A stretch of DNA of 64,000 bases from Comamonadaceae bacterium (GTDB lineage Bacteria; Pseudomonadota; Gammaproteobacteria; Burkholderiales; Burkholderiaceae_C): contig CANKBG010000010.1 in assembly GCA_947479935.1 (NCBI GenBank), forward strand, positions 18,460 through 82,459, given 5' to 3'. The notes under the pieces were generated by a model. It ran no database searches and had not been told where the DNA came from. It saw only the letters and a program-made list of their open reading frames with translations. The position numbers and the translations under genes were made by a program. The number at the start of each line of letters is the position of its first letter. The stretch's first letter is position 1. Below are positions 24,863 to 32,422 of the stretch, one piece after another.

Positions 24863-25780
24863 ATGTGCTGGCGTTGTCTCCCCTCAACCACTCTTGAAGA
24901 GTCCGCCGCCCCTTCCAATGATGTGGTGCCGGGCTTGTCTAGACGCGCGTTTTTAAACCGAACACGGTGGGGTGCGGGGCTCGGATTTGCGGCACTGGCG
25001 GGTTTGTCCGCTGAAGCGCAGGTCGATGTGGGTCAAGCTTCTGGGATACGCAAGCTGATCCCTGCCGCATCATTAGAATCCTCTGCAGGACAACAGTACC
25101 TTCAAACCTTAGGCGAAGCTCGCAGCAAAGGTGCGTTGGCTTCAGATGATTACCCGCAACTCAAACGTTTGCGAGCCATTGCCAACAAACTCATTCCTTA
25201 CACCGCACAGTGGAACCCAGACTCACGCAAGTGGAAATGGGAAGTGAATCTCATTGGCAGCAAGCAACTCAACGCTTGGTGCATGCCTGGCGGCAAGATC
25301 GCTTTTTACACAGGCATCTTGGATCAATTGCAGCTAACGGACGACGAAGTGGCCATGATCATGGGCCATGAAATGGCGCATGCTTTGCGCGAACATGCGC
25401 GCGAGCGTTTGGCAAAAGAGAGGGCCACGGGTCTTGGCTTATCGGTTGCCTCGCAATTGTTAGGCTTTGGCCAAATGGGTGATGTGGTAGCCAACGTCGG
25501 AACCAAGTTGTTAACCTTGAAGTACAGCCGCGACGATGAAACCGAGGCCGATTTGGTCGGACTAGAAATTGCTGCGCGCGGCGGTTTTAAGCCGGAAGCC
25601 AGTGTGCAACTCTGGAAAAAAATGCTGAGCGCCACCAACGGTGGCAAAGGACAGCCAGGATTTTTATCCACGCATCCAAGTGGCAACAACCGCATTCATG
25701 AGTTAGAAGCCAACTTACCCAAAGTGGCTCATCTTTATGAGCAAGCGCAAGCGTCCAATCCTGCGCCCGTGCAAAACTGA
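24863..25780 (+). CDS. Tat-exported M48-family zinc metalloprotease
   Basis: Periplasmic peptidase related to BepA/LoiP-type M48 enzymes. A twin-arginine signal is visible, SRRAFL at residues 26-31, followed by a hydrophobic core ending in LSAEAQ. The catalytic HEMAH is at residues 169-173 and the third zinc ligand is in DDETEADLVG (about residue 229); the Met turn-like THPSGNNRIHEL is near the end. Length 305 aa. The first ATG at 24863 gives an odd MCWRC N-terminus and lies nearly on the predicted transcription start; in-frame GTG codons at 24923 and 24926 would give a more standard Tat n-region. Likely role is envelope protein quality control. Confidence 0.85.
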   Translation: MCWRCLPSTTLEESAAPSNDVVPGLSRRAFLNRTRWGAGLGFAALAGLSAEAQVDVGQASGIRKLIPAASLESSAGQQYLQTLGEARSKGALASDDYPQLKRLRAIANKLIPYTAQWNPDSRKWKWEVNLIGSKQLNAWCMPGGKIAFYTGILDQLQLTDDEVAMIMGHEMAHALREHARERLAKERATGLGLSVASQLLGFGQMGDVVANVGTKLLTLKYSRDDETEADLVGLEIAARGGFKPEASVQLWKKMLSATNGGKGQPGFLSTHPSGNNRIHELEANLPKVAHLYEQAQASNPAPVQN

Positions 25781-25786
25781 CAAGCT

Positions 25787-26425
25787 TCAGGTGCCGCCCA
25801 CATAAGGGTTGGTCCGGCGTTCGTTGCCGAATGTGCTTTCAGGGCCATGGCCTGGAATAAACACCGTGTCATCGCCCATGGGCCACAAGCGTTCAGTAAT
25901 GCTGGCAATCAAAGTGTCATGATCGCCTTGCGGGAAATCTGTACGTCCAATACTGCCCGCAAATAAAACATCGCCCACAAACGCACGCTTGATTTCGGGT
26001 GAGTAGAACACCACGTGCCCCGGCGTATGGCCAGGGCAATGCCGGACACTCAACGTGTGTGACCCTAAGGTCACGGTGTCACCATCGGCCAACCATCGAG
26101 TGGGCGTGAACACCTCTGCATCGGGAAACTGAAACATGCGGCCTTGATCTGACAAACGGTCGATCCAAAATTGATCACCTGGGTGCGGGCCTACGATGGG
26201 CAAATTTAAATTCCGCGCCAGCACAGCAGTGCCTCCTGCATGATCAATGTGCGCATGGGTGAGCCAAATTTGTTCAAGCTTGAGTTGTTGCTCGGCGACG
26301 AAGGCCAAGATCAAATCCAAGTCGCCGCCTGGGTCAATCACCGCAGCTTGTTTCGTTTGGTCATCCCAAATTACCGAGCAGTTTTGCTGAAAGGGCGTGA
26401 CGGGAATGGTTTGGTACTGAAGCAT
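25787..26425 (-). CDS. MBL-fold hydrolase, glyoxalase II-like (YcbL type)
   Basis: Metallo-beta-lactamase-fold hydrolase of 212 residues. The metal motif is THAHIDHAGG, with further ligands in RHCPGHTPGHVVF, VGDVLFAGSIGRTDFPQGD and FIPGHGPESTFGNE. The short length, without the extra C-terminal domain of classical GloB, matches the YcbL type-II glyoxalase group; thiolester hydrolysis is the likely reaction. It converges with the M48 gene (6-base gap) and is divergent from the exporter operon across 102 bases. Confidence 0.88.
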   Translation of the reverse strand: MLQYQTIPVTPFQQNCSVIWDDQTKQAAVIDPGGDLDLILAFVAEQQLKLEQIWLTHAHIDHAGGTAVLARNLNLPIVGPHPGDQFWIDRLSDQGRMFQFPDAEVFTPTRWLADGDTVTLGSHTLSVRHCPGHTPGHVVFYSPEIKRAFVGDVLFAGSIGRTDFPQGDHDTLIASITERLWPMGDDTVFIPGHGPESTFGNERRTNPYVGGT

Positions 26426-26492
26426 GTTGTGATGTCAATGTGTTTCTGATGCAAGGCAATGTATCAAAGTTTGCCAGAGAAACTCGTATTGT

Positions 26493-26513
26493 GAGGTCTC
26501 TATCAATGACCTC
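26493..26513. repeat. Short inverted repeat upstream of the microcin export operon
   Basis: GAGGTC at 26493-26498 is matched by GACCTC at 26508-26513 with nine bases between. It lies 15-35 bases before the adaptor start codon, in the shared upstream region with the MBL gene. It may be an operator or a leader hairpin; six-base arms can also occur by chance. Confidence 0.35.
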
Positions 26514-26527
26514 GCCACGACCCCAGC

Positions 26528-27835
26528 ATGCCCACCCCACTTTTTCGCACCGAAGTTACCCAATCCAAGCAAGCCTCTTGGTTAGGCAGCATCCACCTTG
26601 CTCACAACCCGCGCTTCACCGTGGTGGCCAGCATTGCTATGTTGCTTGCGGGGGTTTTGTTGGCGTTTGGCGCCTGGGGCAAAGTGGCGCGCAAGGTTCG
26701 GGTGCCTGGCATCCTCATGCCGCAAATGGGCACTGTCGAATTAAGCACTGCCATCTCAGGCGTGCTGCTAGAACAGCGTGTGCAAGAAGGCGAGTGGGTT
26801 CAACAAGGCCAAGTTTTGTTCGTGGTCAATACCGATAAAACAACCGCGGAGGGCAGTACATCCGCTTTGCTGGCTTCTCATTTGGCGCAGCGGCGCAGCA
26901 CGCTGTTGGCAGAACGCAACTCTCGCGTAGACCAACACCGCCAACGTGAAAGTCACTTGACCGACCGCATTCAATCTCTCGCACTCGAAACAACGCAGGC
27001 CACACAAGAGCTTGCCTTGGCCAAACGCAGGGTCGAGTTGGCGCAAAAAACCTGGCATCGATTTCAACAAATGGCCAGCGAAGGCTTTGTGTCAGACATC
27101 CACGCGCAAAACAAGCAAGAAGAAGTCATTGATCTTGAATCACGTTTGGAAAGTTCACAAAGAAGCGGTATTGCATTGGCGCGTGAGCACAACACCGCAC
27201 AAGCAGAAGTGTTCAATCTTCAAAAACAATTGGCCATTGACCTGCTGCAACTCGATCGCACCTTGACAGGACTCGATCAAGAAAGCACCGAGAATCAATC
27301 ACGCAAAACCAGCAGCGTGTTGGCACCGCAAGCGGGCCAGGTCAGTACCATTCATTTGCCAATGGGCGCCATCGTCCAGACGGGGCAGACACTTGCCAGC
27401 TTGGTGCCTCAAGTCGAAGCAGTTTCACAAGCCCACCCTGCCCAGCAGCCTTTGGTCGCGGCCCTCTTCGCACCGACTCGGAGTGTCGGTTTCATTCAAC
27501 CGGGTCAAGAGGTTTGGCTTCGGCTTGCAGCGTATCCGTATCAAAAATTTGGCCTGGCCAAGGGTCACGTTTTGAAAGTCAGCGGCACGCCTATTGCCCC
27601 ACAAGATTTGCCGCATGGGCAGGGTACAGCCCTCTTAGCCTCCACCCAAAGCAACGAGCCGCTTTACAGAGTTCATGTAGTGCTTGCATCACAGCATGTC
27701 ATGGCTTTTGGCGAGGCACATTTGTTGCGCCCAGGCATGACCCTCGAAGCCGACGTCATTCAAGATGTGCGCGGCATTTGGGAATGGATCTTCGAGCCGC
27801 TATTGGCCATTCACGCACGGCAGCAAACTTCATGA
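26528..27835 (+). CDS. HlyD/CvaA-type membrane fusion protein of a bacteriocin exporter
   Basis: Periplasmic adaptor that would join the ABC exporter in the inner membrane to an outer-membrane TolC channel. The 435-residue protein has a cytoplasmic N-terminus, one TM segment (about 32-54, FTVVASIAMLLAGVLLAFGA), a lipoyl/biotinyl-like half (VELSTAISGVLLEQRVQEGE), a long helical hairpin of about 100-255, a second lipoyl half (SSVLAPQAGQVSTIHLPMGA) and a beta-barrel. This order matches CvaA of colicin V export. Its stop overlaps the next start (ATGA, 27832-27835). No clear ribosome-binding site precedes the ATG. No tolC gene lies in the window. Confidence 0.88.
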   Translation: MPTPLFRTEVTQSKQASWLGSIHLAHNPRFTVVASIAMLLAGVLLAFGAWGKVARKVRVPGILMPQMGTVELSTAISGVLLEQRVQEGEWVQQGQVLFVVNTDKTTAEGSTSALLASHLAQRRSTLLAERNSRVDQHRQRESHLTDRIQSLALETTQATQELALAKRRVELAQKTWHRFQQMASEGFVSDIHAQNKQEEVIDLESRLESSQRSGIALAREHNTAQAEVFNLQKQLAIDLLQLDRTLTGLDQESTENQSRKTSSVLAPQAGQVSTIHLPMGAIVQTGQTLASLVPQVEAVSQAHPAQQPLVAALFAPTRSVGFIQPGQEVWLRLAAYPYQKFGLAKGHVLKVSGTPIAPQDLPHGQGTALLASTQSNEPLYRVHVVLASQHVMAFGEAHLLRPGMTLEADVIQDVRGIWEWIFEPLLAIHARQQTS

Positions 27836-28386
27836 ACTTCATTCAGAAAATCAGAGCCTCTCATCTCAACCGGCATGGTTTCATTGATGTCACAGTAGGC
27901 GCTGTTTTTTCACAAATCATCCTGTCTGTCTGGGTGGTTCATTTTTCCAATTTTGACCCCACCCCCACTTTTGAGGGCGCTGCTGCCGCCGAGTTGCGCA
28001 AGGTTTATTTCTTTATGTTTTCAGCTTTAATTCTGGCGCCGTACTTTGAAAATTTACTGCTGGTCTGGCTTGCAGCCCTGCACGAAAAATTATTCAAGCG
28101 TCGAATGCTTTTTGTGATTTCACCGGCAATTTTGACTGCTTTGCATTTCACACCCTCGCAGCCCCTTGACATGCCTGCACCATTGAGGTTCGTCACTGTC
28201 TTTGCTTTGTTCTTTATTTTTTTAAAACAATACGACCTGCACAAATTAGAAATGGGTCAGCACAAAGCCTTGCTTTTGACCAGCGCCATTCACTTCCTAG
28301 CGAATGCAGCCGGCATCCTGACACAGCTTGCTTTTGAATCGAATATCGACGCTGGGACGATTTTTTCAGCACAACCAGGAGAATGA
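27832..28386 (+). CDS. CPBP/Abi-like integral membrane protein, candidate bacteriocin immunity protein
   Basis: A 184-residue hydrophobic protein with about five membrane segments. Three elements match the CPBP (CAAX protease and bacteriocin-processing) family in the right order: APYFENLLLVWL (Glu73), ILTALHF (His105) and HFLAN (His154, Asn158). The usual EE-x3-R form of motif 1 is reduced to a single Glu, as in the AP-x2-E-T/N subgroup. In Gram-positive double-glycine bacteriocin loci, CPBP proteins act in self-immunity. Here the gene is translationally coupled to the adaptor upstream, and its stop is one base before the precursor's start, so it is exactly where an immunity gene would be. 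It could instead process the peptide. Family assignment is by motif only. Confidence 0.6.
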   Translation: MNFIQKIRASHLNRHGFIDVTVGAVFSQIILSVWVVHFSNFDPTPTFEGAAAAELRKVYFFMFSALILAPYFENLLLVWLAALHEKLFKRRMLFVISPAILTALHFTPSQPLDMPAPLRFVTVFALFFIFLKQYDLHKLEMGQHKALLLTSAIHFLANAAGILTQLAFESNIDAGTIFSAQPGE

Positions 28387-28387
28387 A

Positions 28388-28603
28388 ATGAGAAATTTAA
28401 GCATCAACGAATTGAATGAGGTGCAGGGCGGCCGGATGACAATCTCACTTGGCGTGACCATCATTGGCCTCATATCAGACGCTTACACATTGGTAGAAGC
28501 CGCTTTGAAAGTTGATTACCAAGGCATGGTCAATGATTCCACTGTGGACTATGGTGGCTACAACGCCATGGGCGATTACACCAACGGCATTTGCGCCAGA
28601 TAA
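28388..28603 (+). CDS. Double-glycine leader microcin/bacteriocin-like precursor peptide
   Basis: A 71-residue peptide. The N-terminus MRNLSINELNEVQGG fits the double-glycine leader consensus LS-x2-EL-x2-(I/V)-x-GG cut by C39 peptidases. Cleavage after GG would release 56 residues: a hydrophobic segment (ISLGVTIIGLISDAY), an amphipathic stretch, then a Gly/Tyr/Asp-rich tail with one Cys, third from the end (GICAR). By count it has 6 acidic and 3 basic residues, net about -3. The start is fixed by AGGAG six bases before the ATG, the best ribosome-binding site of the locus, and the next gene encodes a C39 exporter. I recognise no homologous mature peptide. Antimicrobial activity is inferred; a signalling peptide is an alternative. 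Confidence 0.82.
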   Translation: MRNLSINELNEVQGGRMTISLGVTIIGLISDAYTLVEAALKVDYQGMVNDSTVDYGGYNAMGDYTNGICAR

Positions 28604-28619
28604 AGCCACCAACGCGCAA

Positions 28620-28642
28620 CCTGCGCATGTGATGTGCGCAGG
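28620..28642. terminator. Hairpin between precursor and exporter genes (possible attenuator)
   Basis: CCTGCGCA (28620-28627) and TGCGCAGG (28635-28642) form a perfect 8-bp stem with a 7-base loop, 17 bases after the precursor stop. A pyrimidine-rich stretch follows, but not a pure T run, so partial termination or RNA 3'-end protection is more likely than full termination. This would give more precursor than exporter. Confidence 0.55.
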
Positions 28643-30784
28643 CCTCACCCTCCTTCTTTGAAAGCAAGATTTGCCTTGAATCCCGTTTTACAGCTTCAAA
28701 CTTCTGAATGTGGCTTAGCTTGCTTGTGCATGATTGCCAATGCCCATGGTCAACATTGGCACCTGATGGATTTGAGACACAAGTTTCCACAATCGCTCAA
28801 AGGTGCCAACCTCAAGCAACTCATCGATCACAGCCTGGCGATGGGTTTCAACGCAAGACCTGTTCGATTGGAATTAGAAGAGCTGCACCAACTGAAAATG
28901 CCTTGCATTTTGCATTGGGACTTGAATCACTTTGTCGTGCTGCAAAAAATCAGTGGCAATCAACTCACCTTGTTGGACCCTGCGTTGGGCATCAGGGTCA
29001 TGTCGCGCACAGAAATTTCTAAGCACTTCACCGGCATTGCCTTAGAACTAACGCCCCAAGCCGACTTCAAAACCAAGCCGGCACCCAAGTCGTTTCCGCT
29101 GTCCATGCTCACCGGTAACATCCAGGGATTTGGCAAATCAGTCTTGCAAATCCTGACCTTGGCTTTGGTACTCGAACTGTTTGCCATCTTCATGCCCATG
29201 TTCAACCAGGCGGTGGTCGACGATGTTTTAACTTCGGGTGACCACGAGCTTCTTTCCGTCTTGGTCGCAGGCTTTGCGATCATTCTGCTCATTCAATCTG
29301 CGCTTTCCTATGCGCGCAGTTGGTGGGTCATGGTGTTAAGCCAAACCATTTCCATTCAATGGCTTGGGAATCTGTTTGCGCACTTGGTCAAATTACCAGC
29401 AGATTGGTTTTCGCGACGTCACTTAGGCGATATTTCTTCGCGTTTTGGCGCCGTTCATGCCATTCAAAAAACACTGACCCAAACCAGCATTGAATCCTTG
29501 CTGGACGGCTTGATGGCCATCGCAGCCCTCGTCATGATGTTCATTTACTCACCCACCCTTTCTTGGGTGGTTGTCTCAGCATCGGTGTTGTATGCGCTTG
29601 TGCGCTGGATCAGTTACTCGCCCTTTAGGCATGCCGCTTCAGAGCGTTTGGTCTTGTCTGGTCAAGAACAAAGTCATTTTATTGAAACACTTCGCACCAT
29701 GACACCGCTCAAATTGTTTGCGCGTGAAAATGAACGGCGTGCGCGATGGCAAAGTCTCATGGTGGAAGTCATGAACCGAGATTTTCAAACAGCCAAATTG
29801 AACATGGGCTTCAATGTCGCTCGGACCCTTATTTTTGGCCTTGAAAATTTGTGTGTCTTTTGGCTAGGCGCCAAAATTATTCTGCCATCGCAAATACAGG
29901 ATCACAACGCAAGCGTTTTCACCGTGGGCATGCTGCTCGCTTTCATCAGCTACAAAGTTCAATTCACGGGTCGCGTCAGTGCACTGATCAACCAAGGCAT
30001 TGAGCTCAAAATGCTCAATTTGCAACGAGACAGGCTGGCGGATATTGTTCTCACCCCGCCCGAGCAAGATACGCCCCAAGGCAACTTGCCTGCTCACGAT
30101 TTGGCTCATTTACCTGCCAGTCTAGAGCTGCGCAAAGTTTCATTTCGTTACAGCGAAGGAGAACCTTGGCTGCTCTACAACATGGACCTTTGCATTCAAG
30201 CCGGTGAACATGTGGCCATTTCGGGTGCCAGTGGTTGCGGCAAAACCACCTTGCTCAAAATTTTTTTAGGCCTGCTGCTCCCAACACATGGCACGGTTTT
30301 GTATGGCGGGGTGCCTGTGAGCCAACTGGGCATGTCCAATGTCCGGCGGAAAATTGGGGTGGTGATGCAAGAAGATGCCCTGCTGACCGGCAGCATTGCA
30401 GACAACATTGCCTTCTTTGACCTGACACCCCATCATCAAAGAATTGAAGCCTGCGCGCAATTGGCGGAGATTCACAAGGACATCGCACGCATGCCCATGG
30501 GTTATCACACCCTCATTGGCGAGCTTGGTTCCGGTCTCAGTGGCGGTCAAAAGCAGCGCCTGTTGTTGGCGCGAGCGCTTTACGCTCAGCCTTCCGTTTT
30601 AGCCCTAGACGAAGCCACCAGCCATTTGGACATGCACAACGAAAATGCTGTTTCAAAGGCCCTGTCTCAACTCAAGCTCACGCGCATTGTCATTGCCCAT
30701 CGTCCAGAAACCATTGCCCTCGCAGACCGACATATCAACTTCGGCTTGCCAGATCTTGAAGCTCCAGGCCCTCTTTCAAGCTAA
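28634..30784 (+). CDS. Peptidase-containing ABC transporter (C39, CvaB/LagD type)
   Basis: Exporter that cuts the double-glycine leader and moves the peptide across the inner membrane. In the 716-residue form, the C39 peptidase domain has Gln20, Cys26 (QTSECGLACLCMI), His99 (HFVVL) and Asp115 (DPA). Membrane segments span about 165-450. The nucleotide-binding domain has Walker A GASGCGKTT (531-539), LSGGQ (635-639), Walker B VLALDEATS and the H-loop His689. All catalytic residues are present, so the protein looks active. The start is uncertain: the listed GTG lies in the hairpin and has no ribosome-binding site; TTG codons at 28658 and 28676 would still keep Cys26 and Gln20. Confidence 0.92.
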   Translation: MRRPHPPSLKARFALNPVLQLQTSECGLACLCMIANAHGQHWHLMDLRHKFPQSLKGANLKQLIDHSLAMGFNARPVRLELEELHQLKMPCILHWDLNHFVVLQKISGNQLTLLDPALGIRVMSRTEISKHFTGIALELTPQADFKTKPAPKSFPLSMLTGNIQGFGKSVLQILTLALVLELFAIFMPMFNQAVVDDVLTSGDHELLSVLVAGFAIILLIQSALSYARSWWVMVLSQTISIQWLGNLFAHLVKLPADWFSRRHLGDISSRFGAVHAIQKTLTQTSIESLLDGLMAIAALVMMFIYSPTLSWVVVSASVLYALVRWISYSPFRHAASERLVLSGQEQSHFIETLRTMTPLKLFARENERRARWQSLMVEVMNRDFQTAKLNMGFNVARTLIFGLENLCVFWLGAKIILPSQIQDHNASVFTVGMLLAFISYKVQFTGRVSALINQGIELKMLNLQRDRLADIVLTPPEQDTPQGNLPAHDLAHLPASLELRKVSFRYSEGEPWLLYNMDLCIQAGEHVAISGASGCGKTTLLKIFLGLLLPTHGTVLYGGVPVSQLGMSNVRRKIGVVMQEDALLTGSIADNIAFFDLTPHHQRIEACAQLAEIHKDIARMPMGYHTLIGELGSGLSGGQKQRLLLARALYAQPSVLALDEATSHLDMHNENAVSKALSQLKLTRIVIAHRPETIALADRHINFGLPDLEAPGPLSS

Positions 30785-30842
30785 GCCATATCTGTCATCC
30801 AAGCTTCTTCTGCTCGCCATATGCGCGTAAGATGAGCTCAAT

Positions 30843-30861
30843 CAGGCACACGCCGTGCCTG
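30843..30861. repeat. Hairpin downstream of the exporter gene
   Basis: CAGGCAC and GTGCCTG form a perfect 7-bp stem with a 5-base loop, 59 bases after the exporter stop and 32 bases before the methyltransferase start. No T run follows on either strand, so it is not a canonical rho-independent terminator; it might still mark the end of the microcin-like transcript. Confidence 0.4.
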
Positions 30862-30892
30862 CCCGATCGCCTATCTGCCACACTCTTCTTCA

Positions 30893-31612
30893 ATGCCAGC
30901 ACTTGCTCTGGATGTCCCTCAGTCTGAAGGCTCCCCTGGCTATCAAACCAAGTACGAGTCCATTGCTGTTCAAGGCGTTTCCAATTTGCTGATTCGCTCA
31001 TTGCTTGACAAGCAACAGTTCTACGACCCAGAAGAAGCCGCACTGGCACTTGGTATTTCTTCTGCATTCTGGTCATTGTTTGGTTTGCTCTGGCCCTCAG
31101 GGTCGCATCTGGCTGAGCGCATGGCGCGCAGGCCGGTCAGTGGGCATGAGCGCATTCTTGAAATAGGCTGTGGTTTGGCCTTGTCGAGCTTGGTCGGGCA
31201 CAGACGAGGCGCCAACATCACGGCTTCAGACTGTCACCCATTGGCGGGTGAATTTCTGAAAGAGAATTTGCGCCTCAACCATCTGGGTCCAATGGACTAC
31301 CGACATGGGCACTGGGGCGAGCACGCAACTCAGCAACAAGACCTTGCTGTGAACAGCAAGTTTGATCTGATCATTGGCAGCGACATTCTTTACGAGCGCG
31401 ATGAACGTGGTGACTTGGCGCATTACATCAACGCACACATTGAAGACCACGCAGAGGTTTGGGTGGTTGATCCCAATCGAGGCAATCGATCGCATTTTCA
31501 CCGCAACATGGCAGCGCAAGGTTTTGCGCTCAGCGAAGAAACACTGGACATTTCAGCCACCGAAAACGCAGCTGCCTACAAAGGCAGAATGCTCACCTAT
31601 GCTCGCGATTGA
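30893..31612 (+). CDS. SAM-dependent methyltransferase, Methyltransf_16 (lysine methyltransferase-like)
   Basis: Class I methyltransferase of 239 residues. The N-terminal FGLLWPSGSHLAERMA followed by the SAM-binding ILEIGCGLALSSLVGHRRGA, and the acidic ASDCHPLAGEFLKENLRLN then DLIIGSDILYER, fit the protein-lysine methyltransferase group that includes the ETF-beta methyltransferases. The substrate is unknown. It lies 108 bases after the exporter gene on the same strand with a hairpin in between, so it is more likely a separate housekeeping gene than part of the microcin locus, though peptide modification cannot be excluded. Converges with xth (3-base gap). Confidence 0.8.
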   Translation: MPALALDVPQSEGSPGYQTKYESIAVQGVSNLLIRSLLDKQQFYDPEEAALALGISSAFWSLFGLLWPSGSHLAERMARRPVSGHERILEIGCGLALSSLVGHRRGANITASDCHPLAGEFLKENLRLNHLGPMDYRHGHWGEHATQQQDLAVNSKFDLIIGSDILYERDERGDLAHYINAHIEDHAEVWVVDPNRGNRSHFHRNMAAQGFALSEETLDISATENAAAYKGRMLTYARD

Positions 31613-31615
31613 GTT

Positions 31616-32422
31616 TCAACTGAGAGCCCAGTCGTAATCAATGGTCAAGGGTGCGTGGTCGCTAAAACGCGTCTCTTTGTAAATCTCTGCTGTTTTAGCG
31701 CCAAGCGCCAACGCCGCAGTGGCCAACTGGTAATCCAATCGCCAGCCGACATTCTTTGCATAGGCCTGCCCGCGATTGCTCCACCACGTGTAGCACTCAT
31801 CTGTCGTATCAGGATGGAGGCGTCGGTAGACATCCACCAAAGGGCCTTCCGTGGTCATGTGCGTCATCCATGCGCGCTCTTCGGGTAAGAAGCCGCTGTT
31901 CTTTTGGTTGCTCTTCCAGTTTTTCAAATCGGCTTGCTGGTGGGCAATGTTCACATCACTGCAAACAATGAACTCTCGCTGCTTACCCAACGACTTCAAG
32001 TGAGGGCCCATCACGTCCAAGAACCTGAACTTGGCTTCTTGCCGCTCAGGTCCTGAAGAGCCACTGGGAAAATAAGCGCTGATCACCGACAGCTTGCGCT
32101 TGGGGGTGTCATAGCGCACCTCCACATAACGGCCTTCAGCGTCAAACTCTTCAGAGCCCATGCCCACCATCACCTGGCTAGGTTCGTGTTTGCTGAAAAC
32201 CGCCACGCCGGAGTAGCCTTTTTTCTCAGCAAAGTGAAAATGTCCCTTTAAACCCGCCAAAGACTCAAATTTGCCCGCCACATCGGGCGCTTGTGCTTTA
32301 ACCTCTTGCACACAAATACAATCGGGATTGTTTTGAGCAATCCAGGCCTCTACACCTTTGGTGGTGGCGGAACGAATGCCGTTCAAGTTCAAGCTGGTTA
32401 ATTTAAACAAGGATTTCCCCAT
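31616..32422 (-). CDS. xth: Exodeoxyribonuclease III
   Basis: Mg-dependent AP endonuclease and 3'-5' exonuclease of base-excision repair. The 268-residue protein has LTSLNLNGIRSA, the catalytic Glu in CVQEVKAQ, SAYFPSGSSG, the VCSDVNIAHQ Asp/Asn pair, WRLDYQLAT, and the terminal Asp-His pair FSDHAPLTIDYDW. The ATG at 32422 was chosen over a GTG at 32452, since the former begins just before the conserved sequence. Its start codon shares two bases with the start codon of pyrE on the other strand. No strong ribosome-binding site is visible. Confidence 0.94.
   Translation of the reverse strand: MGKSLFKLTSLNLNGIRSATTKGVEAWIAQNNPDCICVQEVKAQAPDVAGKFESLAGLKGHFHFAEKKGYSGVAVFSKHEPSQVMVGMGSEEFDAEGRYVEVRYDTPKRKLSVISAYFPSGSSGPERQEAKFRFLDVMGPHLKSLGKQREFIVCSDVNIAHQQADLKNWKSNQKNSGFLPEERAWMTHMTTEGPLVDVYRRLHPDTTDECYTWWSNRGQAYAKNVGWRLDYQLATAALALGAKTAEIYKETRFSDHAPLTIDYDWALS

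Noticed and set aside
26440..26838. Open frame overlapping the start of the HlyD-type adaptor, considered as a second peptide gene
   Set aside because: No double-glycine leader or ribosome-binding site; His/Arg-rich translation typical of a shadow frame.
27514..27831. Possible 106-residue N-terminal extension of the CPBP-like protein
   Set aside because: It overlaps the adaptor gene in another frame and has no family features; the ATG at 27832, coupled to the adaptor stop, is the natural start.
28328..28387. Upstream extension of the microcin-like precursor by 20 residues
   Set aside because: It would bury the double-glycine leader and overlap the CPBP-like gene; AGGAG fixes the start at 28388.
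30843..30861. Hairpin as a standard rho-independent terminator of the microcin-like operon
   Set aside because: No T tract follows on either strand, so it is listed only as a repeat of uncertain role.
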